Counted from the stretch's first letter, positions 1 through 5,776 are shown. The stretch is DNA of 9,910 nt from an uncultured Bacilli bacterium (GCA_947632495.1 CANRPL010000053.1:1-9910); one strand, 5' to 3'. Made by a program: numbers and translations. The notes: generated by a model not told the origin, from the sequence alone.

Positions 1-405
1 GTTGGTGTATCTAGACTTGATGATGCGCATATTGAAGGGGAGATAACTTTAAATGCTTTAGGGGAGTTATATCTTAGTTTAGAAGTAAGTGGAACGATGA
101 TTATTCCTTGTGCGATAACTTTAAAACCAGTTGATTATCCTTTTGATATCGTCATCGAAGGTGATTTAGCTGAACTGATTGATGAAGTGGGAGAAATTGA
201 TAAAAAATTCATAAATAGTATTGATATTTTACCAATAATATGGGAAAATATATTAATGGAAATTCCTATGCGTGTTGTAAGTGAAGACGCTGATCCATCC
301 TTGATGCATGGTGACGGTTGGCGTCTTATTACCGATGAGGAAGAACATGTTAATCCAGAACTTGCTGGATTAAAAGACTTGTTACAAGATAGTGAGGTGA
401 AATAA
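1..405 (+). CDS. yceD: DUF177/YceD family protein, 3' part of gene
   Basis: The frame is open from the first base, so this is the C-terminal part (134 residues) of a gene that begins before the window. The ATG at 97 is internal and should not be taken as the start. The core reads GTMIIPC followed by LKPVDYPF, the signature region of DUF177, and the end (NPELAGLKDLL) matches the usual C-terminus of the family. The family member in E. coli (YceD) has been linked to 23S rRNA accumulation; the molecular role is unclear. The second cysteine often found in the central motif is absent, a variation also seen in other Gram-positive bacteria. The stop codon directly abuts the rpmF start, and the rpmF ribosome binding site lies inside the last codons. 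This is the usual DUF177-rpmF pairing, so the two are co-transcribed and probably translationally coupled. Confidence 0.88.
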   Translation, partial: VGVSRLDDAHIEGEITLNALGELYLSLEVSGTMIIPCAITLKPVDYPFDIVIEGDLAELIDEVGEIDKKFINSIDILPIIWENILMEIPMRVVSEDADPSLMHGDGWRLITDEEEHVNPELAGLKDLLQDSEVK

Positions 406-591
406 ATGGCAGTACCATTTAGAAAAGTTAGTAATACTAGAGGTAGAAAAAGAAGAACACATTACAAAATAAGTGAAAATGGAACAACTAAATGTCCAAA
501 ATGTGGTAGTGAAATTAGACCACATCGTGTATGTTTAAATTGTGGAACATATAAGGGTAAAGAAGTTATCAAAAATGAAGAAGAAAAATAA
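406..591 (+). CDS. rpmF: 50S ribosomal protein L32
   Basis: This 61-residue protein starts MAVPFRKVSNTRGRKRRTH, the conserved L32 N-terminus. It carries two cysteine pairs, CPKC (residues 30-33) and CLNC (43-46), which form the zinc ribbon of the zinc-binding L32 type. L32 is a small protein of the large ribosomal subunit near the peptidyl transferase region. The start has a good ribosome binding site, GAGGTGA at 394-400, inside the end of the DUF177 gene. Zinc-binding ribosomal proteins often have zinc-free paralogues, but none is visible here. The length and charge pattern are normal. The final codons and stop form the left arm of a probable terminator. Confidence 0.97.
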   Translation: MAVPFRKVSNTRGRKRRTHYKISENGTTKCPKCGSEIRPHRVCLNCGTYKGKEVIKNEEEK

Positions 592-607
592 TATTTTTCT
601 TTTTTTT
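581..607 (+). terminator. AT-rich terminator after rpmF
   Basis: A 9-bp perfect inverted repeat (AAGAAAAAT at 581-589, ATTTTTCTT at 593-601) with a 3-nt loop is followed by T's to 607. The stem overlaps the rpmF stop codon. It contains only one G-C pair, so it is thermodynamically weak and read-through into the next gene is plausible. Confidence 0.4.
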
Positions 608-608
608 A

Positions 609-617
609 TGATATAAT
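609..617 (+). promoter_or_regulatory. Extended -10 promoter for the 639 gene
   Basis: TGATATAAT is a perfect extended -10 element (TG, one base, TATAAT). It is preceded by the T-tract of the rpmF terminator rather than by a clear -35 box. Transcription would begin near 624, giving a leader of about 15 nt that is little more than the AGGTGAT ribosome binding site at 629-635. Confidence 0.6.
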
Positions 618-638
618 TTATATATAGTAGGTGATGGT

Positions 639-1370
639 ATGAAACATAGTCGTAATCGACTTACACCCTTTCTTGTTATATCATTATTAGTTTTAATATG
701 GATTTTAATTGGTGTTATCGTTTATAAACTTATGAATGGCCGTATCAAAAATTATAAAAAATTGCGTTTAGATGATGATTTAGTTTTAGAGTTATATTCA
801 TATGTAACAGAGGATGATATCCTTTTCTATCGTAAGAACGCTAATGAAGTTAATAAGCTTCCAGGTGATTATTTAATTAGTAAGGCCTCAAGTTTTATGA
901 CGCCAGAAGATGTTGAGTTTGTTGATAACAATGGTATTATTATCGATTATGAATCGTTAGATAGTGCGATTAAAACAGCTTATGGTCCAGATATTAAATA
1001 TAATTTAGATAATTTTAAAGGTGAAGTAGATACTTATTTAGAGTTAAATGATCATCGTTTACGTCTAAATTTAAAAGCTGATAAAGATAAGAAACAATAT
1101 GTTGGTACTTATAAAGAAATTACTTCTGTGCGCGATGTTAATGTATATCGTCGTTTGGTTCTCGCTACTAAAACAGATACGGTAAATCTTCGTGTCGGCT
1201 ATGCTTTCTATAAAGAGAGTAATGGTAAATATGAAATTTGTAATGATGAAAACTGTAGTAAACTTATTAATGAAGTAAGTGATTTAGATAGTTTAGAAAT
1301 TAAAGATTATGTTACCGTTTCTTTTGTCAAAGCTAGCGATGAAGTATACTACTATGCTAGTAATAGTTGA
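639..1370 (+). CDS. Unrecognised membrane-anchored protein
   Basis: I do not recognise this 243-residue protein. The N-terminus is short and basic (MKHSRNR), followed by one hydrophobic helix at about residues 10-31. The rest is hydrophilic, so it is predicted to be a single-pass protein with a large domain outside the membrane. That domain is rich in Asp, Lys and Tyr and looks mainly beta-strand towards the C-terminus (about 130-240). Its only two cysteines, C201 and C206 in CNDENC, are close enough to form a disulfide or a small loop. The start is supported by AGGTGAT at 629-635 and by its own promoter. It lies alone between rpmF and the T-box cluster, and its TGA stop lies inside the -35 box of the T-box promoter. 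The role is unknown; an envelope protein is an inference from topology only. Confidence 0.8.
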   Translation: MKHSRNRLTPFLVISLLVLIWILIGVIVYKLMNGRIKNYKKLRLDDDLVLELYSYVTEDDILFYRKNANEVNKLPGDYLISKASSFMTPEDVEFVDNNGIIIDYESLDSAIKTAYGPDIKYNLDNFKGEVDTYLELNDHRLRLNLKADKDKKQYVGTYKEITSVRDVNVYRRLVLATKTDTVNLRVGYAFYKESNGKYEICNDENCSKLINEVSDLDSLEIKDYVTVSFVKASDEVYYYASNS

Positions 1371-1394
1371 CACTAAATAAAAATATGTTATAAT
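1367..1394 (+). promoter_or_regulatory. Consensus promoter of the T-box/deoC cluster
   Basis: A perfect -35 box (TTGACA, 1367-1372), a 16-bp spacer and a perfect -10 box (TATAAT, 1389-1394) with an upstream TG at 1386-1387. The -35 box overlaps the stop codon of the preceding gene. This is a strong housekeeping sigma-factor promoter, as expected when control is exercised downstream by a riboswitch. Transcription should begin near 1401. Confidence 0.88.
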
Positions 1395-1400
1395 AATTAA

Positions 1401-1592
1401 TAGTTTATTGACAAAGCTTTAGTAATTTAATTGTTGGTCATAAGAGATTTCGTGGTTTGGTGCAAACGAAACAAGATAATTAAATGAAATACCCGTCAAG
1501 ATGGTGACGCTATATAGTCAAGAGTGCATAATAAAGTATTATGAAATAGGGTGGTACCACGGTTTTCCGTCCCTATACATAGTACTTTTTTT
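1401..1592 (+). promoter_or_regulatory. Tyrosine T-box riboswitch leader
   Basis: The T-box core is visible at 1549-1562: GGGTGGTACCACGG. Helix TAGGG (1547-1551) with CCCTA (1571-1575) and helix ACGG (1559-1562) with CCGT (1567-1570) enclose a 7-nt bulge, TGGTACC, the standard antiterminator. TGGT would pair with the ACCA end of uncharged tRNA. In Stem I, ATTTAATT (1425-1432) pairs with AATTAAAT (1478-1485). This helix is flanked exactly by AGTA (1421-1424) and GAA (1486-1488), the two halves of the specifier-loop S-turn. One base after GAA is TAC (1490-1492), a tyrosine specifier codon. Below it, TTGAC (1408-1412) can pair with GTCAA (1495-1499). GTCAA recurs at 1517-1521, so the lower helix is not certain. 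The tyrosine assignment agrees with tyrS downstream. Confidence 0.93.
1533..1592 (+). terminator. T-box terminator
   Basis: AAAGTATTATG (1533-1543) can pair with CATAGTACTTT (1578-1588; one G-U pair) directly before a T-tract ending at 1592. This gives a long hairpin that contains the T-box core inside it. The same left arm can instead pair with CATAATA at 1527-1533, which would dissolve the terminator base. No GGGACG-like arm follows the CCGTCCCTA strand, so the usual T-box terminator layout is absent. Confidence 0.55.
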
Positions 1593-1607
1593 GTTAGGAG
1601 GATATAG

Positions 1608-2285
1608 ATGGAATTAAATAATTATATTGATCATACTAATTTGAAAAATACAGCGACAATAGAAGATATTACTAAATTATGTGAAGAAGCTTTAAAGTAT
1701 CATTTTGCGGCCGTATGTGTCTATCCCTTTTATGTTTCTTTAGCGGCTTCTATTTTAAAGAAGAGCCCGGTTGAAATTTGTACTGTAGTTGGTTTTCCAA
1801 TGGGAATGAATACTCGTGAAACCAAAGTTTTTGAAGCTATTAACGCTATTGAAAATGGCGCTACTGAAATAGATATGGTTATTAATATCGGGGCTTTAAA
1901 GAATAAAGATTATGATTATGTTAAAGACGAAATTGAAGAAGTTAGAGACGCTATCGATGGTAAAGTTCTTAAAGTAATTATTGAAACTTCGCTTTTGACA
2001 CCGGAAGAAATTATTAAAATGACAGAAATTTGTAATGAGACATTTGTTAACTTTATTAAGACATCAACTGGTTTTAGTGAATATGGAGCGAGGGTCCAAG
2101 ATGTTGAGTTAATTAATAAGCATAAAGGAGAAGTTTTAGAGATTAAAGCTAGTGGTGGTATTCGTGATTTAGAAACGGCAGAAGCAATGATTAAGGCTGG
2201 CGCTACACGTATTGGTACTAGTCATGGCGTTAAGATTATGAGTGTTGACTCTAATGAGGAATGTGAGTGTCATCATGAACACTAA
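1608..2285 (+). CDS. deoC: Deoxyribose-phosphate aldolase
   Basis: DeoC cleaves 2-deoxy-D-ribose 5-phosphate to glyceraldehyde 3-phosphate and acetaldehyde, the last step in salvaging deoxynucleosides for carbon. It is a cytosolic class I aldolase with a TIM-barrel fold. The 225 residues match the family length. Visible hallmarks are IDHTNLK (7-13), VVGFPMG (60-66), the catalytic Asp89 in EIDMVINIG, the Schiff-base Lys151 in FIKTSTGF, and Lys180 in IKASGGIR of the proton relay. A strong AGGAGG (1596-1601) precedes the ATG. It is the first gene behind the tyrosine T-box, an unusual place for deoC. The last ten residues (NEECECHHEH) form a Cys/His/Glu-rich tail beyond the normal fold. The last 11 bases overlap the next gene. 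Confidence 0.96.
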   Translation: MELNNYIDHTNLKNTATIEDITKLCEEALKYHFAAVCVYPFYVSLAASILKKSPVEICTVVGFPMGMNTRETKVFEAINAIENGATEIDMVINIGALKNKDYDYVKDEIEEVRDAIDGKVLKVIIETSLLTPEEIIKMTEICNETFVNFIKTSTGFSEYGARVQDVELINKHKGEVLEIKASGGIRDLETAEAMIKAGATRIGTSHGVKIMSVDSNEECECHHEH

Positions 2286-2760
2286 ATGGCAAGAGATATA
2301 CACTAATAATAAGCAAATAGACAATATTTTTATTGAGCGCTACGGCAAAGAGAAAGATTATTTTAAAAAGAATGCGATTGAGTTCCTAGTGGAATTAGGT
2401 GAATTTACTAATGAGACTAAATGCTTTAAATATTGGACGATTAAAAAGCCAGATAAAGATAAAGTATTAGATGAATTTGCTGATTGTATGACGATGATTT
2501 TATTGTTTTTTAATCTATCTAATTTAGAACTTGATGCTATACCAATGCATACCCCTTTAACTAATAAACTAGATGTTATCAACCTTTTATATGAAGAGGG
2601 ATCAAAGCTTATTACAGCATATGATGATGTTTTAGTTAAAGAAATATTTAGTAATTTACTATATTTAATTAGTTTGTTTGATTATCAAGAAGACGATATT
2701 ATTAATGCGATTAGTAAAAAACAAACAGTTGTATTAGAACGCTTAAATAGTGATTATTAG
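2275..2760 (+). CDS. All-alpha dimeric dUTP diphosphatase (dUTPase_2 family)
   Basis: This 161-residue protein resembles the all-alpha NTP-pyrophosphatase (MazG-like) dUTPase_2 family, which hydrolyses dUTP to dUMP and diphosphate. That keeps uracil out of DNA and supplies dUMP for dTMP synthesis. Visible motifs are ELGE (residues 40-43) and EFAD (67-70), the paired acidic motifs that bind magnesium, and NETKCFKYW (46-54) followed by KKPD, typical of the family. The C-terminal part (YQEDDIINAISKKQ) fits the last helix. I chose the ATG at 2275 because it gives a normal family N-terminus; in-frame starts at 2242 and 2254 lie deeper inside deoC and lack a better site. The nearest ribosome binding sequence is weak (GTGAG at 2263-2267), so translation may be coupled to deoC through the 11-base overlap. 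dCTP or dUDP activity is also possible in this family. Confidence 0.88.
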   Translation: MNTKWQEIYTNNKQIDNIFIERYGKEKDYFKKNAIEFLVELGEFTNETKCFKYWTIKKPDKDKVLDEFADCMTMILLFFNLSNLELDAIPMHTPLTNKLDVINLLYEEGSKLITAYDDVLVKEIFSNLLYLISLFDYQEDDIINAISKKQTVVLERLNSDY

Positions 2761-2768
2761 GAGGATTT

Positions 2769-3995
2769 ATGACATTATTTGAAGATTTAAAATGGCGTGG
2801 ACTTATTAAAGATATTAGTTCACCAGAATTAGAAAAAAAATTAAACGAAGAGAAATTAACTTTTTATATTGGAACTGATCCAACGGCTGATTCAATGCAT
2901 ATTGGACACTTTTCATCTTTTTTAATTGCTACGCGTTTAGCGCGTTATGGCCATAAACCTATTTTATTAATTGGTGGAGCGACGGGATTAATTGGTGATC
3001 CTAAACCATCAAATGAAAGACAGATGATTACGAAAGAAGAAGTCTTAAAAAATGTTGAAGGTTTAACGCGTCAAGCTAAAAATATTTTTGGCTTTGAAGT
3101 AGTAAATAATTATGATTGGACTAAAGATGTTACACTTTTAGACTTCTTAAGAGACTATGGTAAATATATAAATGTTAACTACATGTTAGATAAAGATATT
3201 ATTGCTCGTAGATTAGAAAGCGGTATAACTTTTTGTGAATTTGCATATACTCTTTTACAGGGTATGGATTTTGTAGTATTAAATCAAACAAAAGGTGTAA
3301 CTTTACAAGTAGCTGGTTCTGATCAATGGGGTAATATTACTACCGGTATTGAATTAGCTCGTAAAAAATATGATATTGAATTATATGGTATGACGATGCC
3401 TTTAGTATTAGACGCTAATGGTGTTAAATTTGGTAAAACAGAAGGTAATGCCTTATGGCTAGATAAAAATAAAACATCAAGTTATGCCTTATATCAATAT
3501 TTAATTAATACTGATGATCGTTGCGTTATCGATTACTTAAAGAAGTTAACTTTCTTAACTAAAGAAGAAATTGAAGATATTGAAAAACAACATCAAGAAG
3601 CACCAGAAAGACGTTTAGCGCAAAAGAAATTAGCTGAAGAGGTTATTACTTTCTTACATGGTCAAGATGAGTTTGCTAAAGCTGTTCGTATTAGTGAATC
3701 ACTATTTAGTGGTAAAGTAGGGGAATTATCCGTACCTGAAATTGAAGATGCTTTAGGTGATGTACCAAATTATGATATAACCGAAGACAAAAATATTGTT
3801 GATTTATTAGTTGAAACTAATATCTGCTCTAGTAAAAGAGAAGCTCGTGAGTTAGTAACTAATAATAGTATTAGTATTAATGGTAATAAAATAAATGATG
3901 TTAACTTTAATTTAACTAAAGAGGTTGCAATTGAACAAAAATATATTATAATAAGACGTGGTAAGAAGCAGTATTATTTAATTAGATATAATTAA
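2769..3995 (+). CDS. tyrS: Tyrosyl-tRNA synthetase
   Basis: TyrRS charges tRNA-Tyr with tyrosine in the cytosol. This is a class I synthetase of the bacterial TyrS type, at 408 residues slightly shorter than the usual length of about 420. The ATP site shows HIGH at residues 44-47 and the KMSKS equivalent KFGKT at 220-224. Tyrosine and ATP pocket residues are seen in FYIGTDPTAD (32-41) and GSDQWGN (183-189). An S4-type RNA-binding domain occupies about 349-400 (SSKREARELVTNNSISINGN) and contacts the tRNA. The ribosome binding site TAGGAGG (2758-2764) includes the stop codon of the dUTPase gene, so the two are tightly linked. I see no convincing promoter between the T-box and this gene, so it is most likely controlled by the tyrosine T-box at 1401-1592. 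Confidence 0.97.
   Translation: MTLFEDLKWRGLIKDISSPELEKKLNEEKLTFYIGTDPTADSMHIGHFSSFLIATRLARYGHKPILLIGGATGLIGDPKPSNERQMITKEEVLKNVEGLTRQAKNIFGFEVVNNYDWTKDVTLLDFLRDYGKYINVNYMLDKDIIARRLESGITFCEFAYTLLQGMDFVVLNQTKGVTLQVAGSDQWGNITTGIELARKKYDIELYGMTMPLVLDANGVKFGKTEGNALWLDKNKTSSYALYQYLINTDDRCVIDYLKKLTFLTKEEIEDIEKQHQEAPERRLAQKKLAEEVITFLHGQDEFAKAVRISESLFSGKVGELSVPEIEDALGDVPNYDITEDKNIVDLLVETNICSSKREARELVTNNSISINGNKINDVNFNLTKEVAIEQKYIIIRRGKKQYYLIRYN
3925..3952 (+). promoter_or_regulatory. Possible internal promoter in the end of tyrS
   Basis: TTGCAA (3925-3930), 16 bp, then TATAAT (3947-3952). The -10 box is perfect and the -35 box matches 4 of 6. It would allow the 4013 gene to be expressed independently of the T-box. 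In DNA this AT-rich, such matches also arise by chance inside genes. Confidence 0.35.
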
Positions 3996-4012
3996 TATTA
4001 TGGGGGGAAAAT

Positions 4013-4879
4013 ATGAGTAATGTCGAAAACTTAGCTGTTAATCGATATGCCGAACTTTTTAAGACAATTAAACCTGATGTTAAGATGATTCGTAAAAGAG
4101 TACTAATTAAGGTATTAGACGATATCTTTTTGCATATTCCAGTTAATGCTTTAGCGCAACATGATCAAACTAAGTCGTGTGTCAAAACGCACTGGCGTGA
4201 TAATAACAGTAATTATCCATCAGGAATTGTAACGATTTATACGGAAGGAAAAACTCGTGATATTATTACAATAAAACTATTTACAACGGTTAATAATGGT
4301 ACTAAAGGTAATTTAGCACTAACTTGGAAATTAACAAATGCTAATTTAGGGCAAGTGTATTTAACAAGATCAGTCACGGCAGAATCTTACATGGATGCAA
4401 ATAAACAACAAGGTTTAGTTCATCAATGGTTTGACCGCTTATGGTATTCACCTGATGGTATCGCTAATGCAATGCGCCATGTCGAAAATGTTATAGAGGT
4501 TAAACGTGATGCTTGTTACTATGAATTAGTAGGAAAAGCTAACGGTGAATCTTTAGAATATCGTTCTGATCGCCTATGTGATATTCTTCTTTCTCGTCAT
4601 GGTAAGATGGACGAAGGTTGGGTTAACAAAGTAGATGGTTTAGCTTTAGATTATCATCACTATCTACCAATTAATCCCGATTGTGAGCTAGAAATTGAAG
4701 CTTCTAAAGATGTTGTTTCTTTTATCACGGAAGCATATCAGTCTACTGAAAGGATGGAACAGGCCCTATTAAGTGAGAAAGATCCTGAACAATTGTTAGG
4801 CTTAATAAGTGCGATTAGACAAATTAGATTAGCACCTTTCGAAAGTACAGATAAGGTTAAAGAATATGTTAAAGCATAA
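4013..4879 (+). CDS. Unrecognised 288-residue cytosolic protein
   Basis: I do not recognise this protein. It has no signal peptide or membrane helix, so it is probably cytosolic. It divides into a basic N-terminal segment (1-35), a likely beta-rich middle (about 70-125: GIVTIYTEGKTRDIITIKLF, then LALTWKLTN) and a more helical second half ending in charged helices (230-288). It is rich in Trp, His and Tyr for this genome (for example THWRDNN at 59-65, HQWFDRLWYS at 137-146, DYHHYLP at 213-219). These could be binding-site residues, but no known catalytic motif is evident. The start is supported by a run of six G's (4002-4007), 5 bases before the ATG. It begins 17 bases after tyrS and may be read from the T-box promoter or from a possible internal promoter in tyrS. 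It ends at a strong hairpin convergent with rpsD. Confidence 0.82.
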   Translation: MSNVENLAVNRYAELFKTIKPDVKMIRKRVLIKVLDDIFLHIPVNALAQHDQTKSCVKTHWRDNNSNYPSGIVTIYTEGKTRDIITIKLFTTVNNGTKGNLALTWKLTNANLGQVYLTRSVTAESYMDANKQQGLVHQWFDRLWYSPDGIANAMRHVENVIEVKRDACYYELVGKANGESLEYRSDRLCDILLSRHGKMDEGWVNKVDGLALDYHHYLPINPDCELEIEASKDVVSFITEAYQSTERMEQALLSEKDPEQLLGLISAIRQIRLAPFESTDKVKEYVKA

Positions 4880-4902
4880 AAGAGTAACTTAGTTACTCTT
4901 TT
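4878..4902 (+). terminator. Terminator of the deoC-tyrS cluster
   Basis: A perfect 11-bp inverted repeat, AAAAGAGTAAC (4878-4888) and GTTACTCTTTT (4892-4902), with a 3-nt loop, starts within the stop codon of the 4013 gene. The run of T's is short and lies inside the stem. Because it is symmetrical it could act in both directions and protect against convergent transcription. Confidence 0.72.
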
Positions 4903-4910
4903 ATCGTAAT

Positions 4911-4938
4911 AAAAAAAGGAATTTTGTAATTCCTTTTT
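4911..4938 (-). terminator. rpsD terminator, probably bidirectional
   Basis: A perfect 11-bp inverted repeat (AAAAAGGAATT at 4913-4923, AATTCCTTTTT at 4928-4938) with a 4-nt loop. Read on the minus strand it overlaps the rpsD stop codon and ends in seven T's (4917 to 4911), a standard intrinsic terminator. On the plus strand it also ends in five T's and may back up the hairpin at 4878-4902. Confidence 0.85.
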
Positions 4939-5539
4939 ATCTGTTATAGAATTCAACGATAAGTGATTCATTAACATCAGCATTTAATTCGCTTCTTTGA
5001 GGTACTCTTACATATGTACCACACATTTTCTTCTCGTCAAAAGTAACGAAATCAACACGTCTTGCTAAAGCTTCTAATGAAGATTTAACAATTTGTAATT
5101 CTTTATCTGATTCTTTGATAGCGATTACATCGCCTGGTTTACAAGTGTATGATGGAATATCAACTTTTTTACCGTTAACAGTGATATGACCATGGTTAAC
5201 TAATTGTCTTGCTCCTTTACGAGTAGTTGAAAAACCAATACGATATACTAAATTGTCTAAACGACTTTCAAGTAATACTAATAAGTTTTCACCATGAACA
5301 CCTTTCATCTTACCAGCTTTTTCAAAAACTTTCTTAAATTGTTTTTCATTTAGACCATACATGAATCTAATTTTTTGTTTTTCTTGTAATTGAACACCAT
5401 AATCAGATAATTTCTTACCACGTTTACTTCCATGTTGACCTGGAATATAAGGCTTTTTAGCAAGTTCTTTACCTGTTTCTAAAGTAGAGAAGCCTAAACG
5501 ACGTGATACTTTGTAACGAGAGCCAGTAAATCTTGACAT
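4937..5539 (-). CDS. rpsD: 30S ribosomal protein S4
   Basis: S4 is a primary 16S rRNA-binding protein that starts assembly of the small subunit body. The protein begins MSRFTGSRYKVSRRLG, the conserved S4 N-terminus. It has the S4 RNA-binding domain at about residues 90-150 (ESRLDNLVYRIGFSTTRKGARQL, HITVNGKKVDI) and ends VEFYNR, at the normal length of 200 residues. The N-terminus lacks the four-cysteine zinc site, so this is the zinc-free form. An in-frame ATG six bases upstream (5545) would add Met-Lys, but it lies 1 base after the AAGGAG sequence. The ATG at 5539 lies 7 bases from it and is the better start. It is transcribed alone, convergent with the tyrS cluster, from a consensus promoter with a structured leader. 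Confidence 0.97.
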   Translation of the reverse strand: MSRFTGSRYKVSRRLGFSTLETGKELAKKPYIPGQHGSKRGKKLSDYGVQLQEKQKIRFMYGLNEKQFKKVFEKAGKMKGVHGENLLVLLESRLDNLVYRIGFSTTRKGARQLVNHGHITVNGKKVDIPSYTCKPGDVIAIKESDKELQIVKSSLEALARRVDFVTFDEKKMCGTYVRVPQRSELNADVNESLIVEFYNR

Positions 5540-5567
5540 CTTCATTCTCCTTCCTTGATGAATGAAG
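5540..5567 (-). promoter_or_regulatory. rpsD ribosome binding site in a hairpin loop
   Basis: On the minus strand CTTCATTC (5567-5560) and GAATGAAG (5547-5540) form an 8-bp perfect hairpin. Its 12-nt loop contains AAGGAAGGA, most of the ribosome binding site, and the start codon at 5539 follows the stem directly. The stem also takes in the competing upstream ATG at 5545. This could present or restrict the site during translational control. Confidence 0.55.
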
Positions 5568-5690
5568 CAATCTTTCAGGTATGTAGGGTGTTTAACTTAA
5601 ATATATTCACCTTGCAGCTAGGTTACAAATAACCCCTATAGGTAATAAACACGTTACATATCCAAAGAAAGCGCTGCTTTCTTCATCGCA
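5546..5690 (-). promoter_or_regulatory. Structured rpsD leader, probable S4 autoregulatory RNA
   Basis: The leader is about 145 nt. On the minus strand an 8-bp hairpin, AAGAAAGC (5683-5676) with GCTTTCTT (5672-5665), is followed by a long-range helix. In that helix TATGTA (5660-5655) pairs with TACATA (5585-5580), and GTGTTTA (5652-5646) pairs with TAAACAC (5594-5588), separated by a 2x2 internal loop. Inside lies GGTTA/TAACC with a TTTG loop. Firmicute rpsD genes, shown in B. subtilis, have a leader that S4 binds to repress its own synthesis. I assign this one by position and structure, not by a matched consensus. Confidence 0.68.
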
Positions 5691-5696
5691 GTTATA

Positions 5697-5725
5697 ATTA
5701 TATTATCTTATCTTTAATATGTCAA
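5697..5725 (-). promoter_or_regulatory. Consensus rpsD promoter
   Basis: On the minus strand a perfect TTGACA (5725-5720) is separated by 17 bp from a perfect TATAAT (5702-5697). This is the strongest promoter in the window, as expected for a ribosomal protein gene. Transcription starts near 5690. Confidence 0.93.
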
Positions 5726-5742
5726 GCAATATTTATTAAAAA

Positions 5743-5775
5743 CTATTATCTAATAGTCGAAAAATAGCTATTTTT
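5743..5775. repeat. Two adjacent palindromes between rpsD and ezrA
   Basis: CTATTA-TC-TAATAG (5743-5756) is a 6-bp inverted repeat with a 2-bp centre. Four bases later AAAAATAGCTATTTTT (5760-5775) is a perfect 16-bp palindrome ending one base before the TG of the ezrA -10 element. They fill the spacer and -35 region of the ezrA promoter, so they could be operator sites. Both share the core ATAG/CTAT. Their AT-richness makes chance a real alternative. Confidence 0.45.
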
Positions 5776-5776
5776 A

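Noticed and set aside
1494..1509. Hairpin CGTCA/TGACG in the T-box leader as a separate element
   Set aside because: It competes with the lower Stem I helix (1408-1412 with 1495-1499); it may form during switching but cannot be called a separate feature.
1371..1607. Possible tRNA or small RNA gene
   Set aside because: The T-box core, antiterminator and specifier loop explain the structure; no tRNA cloverleaf is seen.
2242..2274. Earlier start for the dUTPase gene
   Set aside because: The extra 11 residues lie inside the conserved-length deoC gene, have no family match and no better ribosome binding site.
2358..2582. 74-codon open frame on the minus strand
   Set aside because: It lies wholly inside the dUTPase gene, whose family motifs are in the other strand; no ribosome binding site or recognised protein.
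4738..4983. 81-codon open frame on the minus strand
   Set aside because: It spans the end of the 4013 gene, two terminator hairpins and the end of rpsD; a real gene would not cross these.
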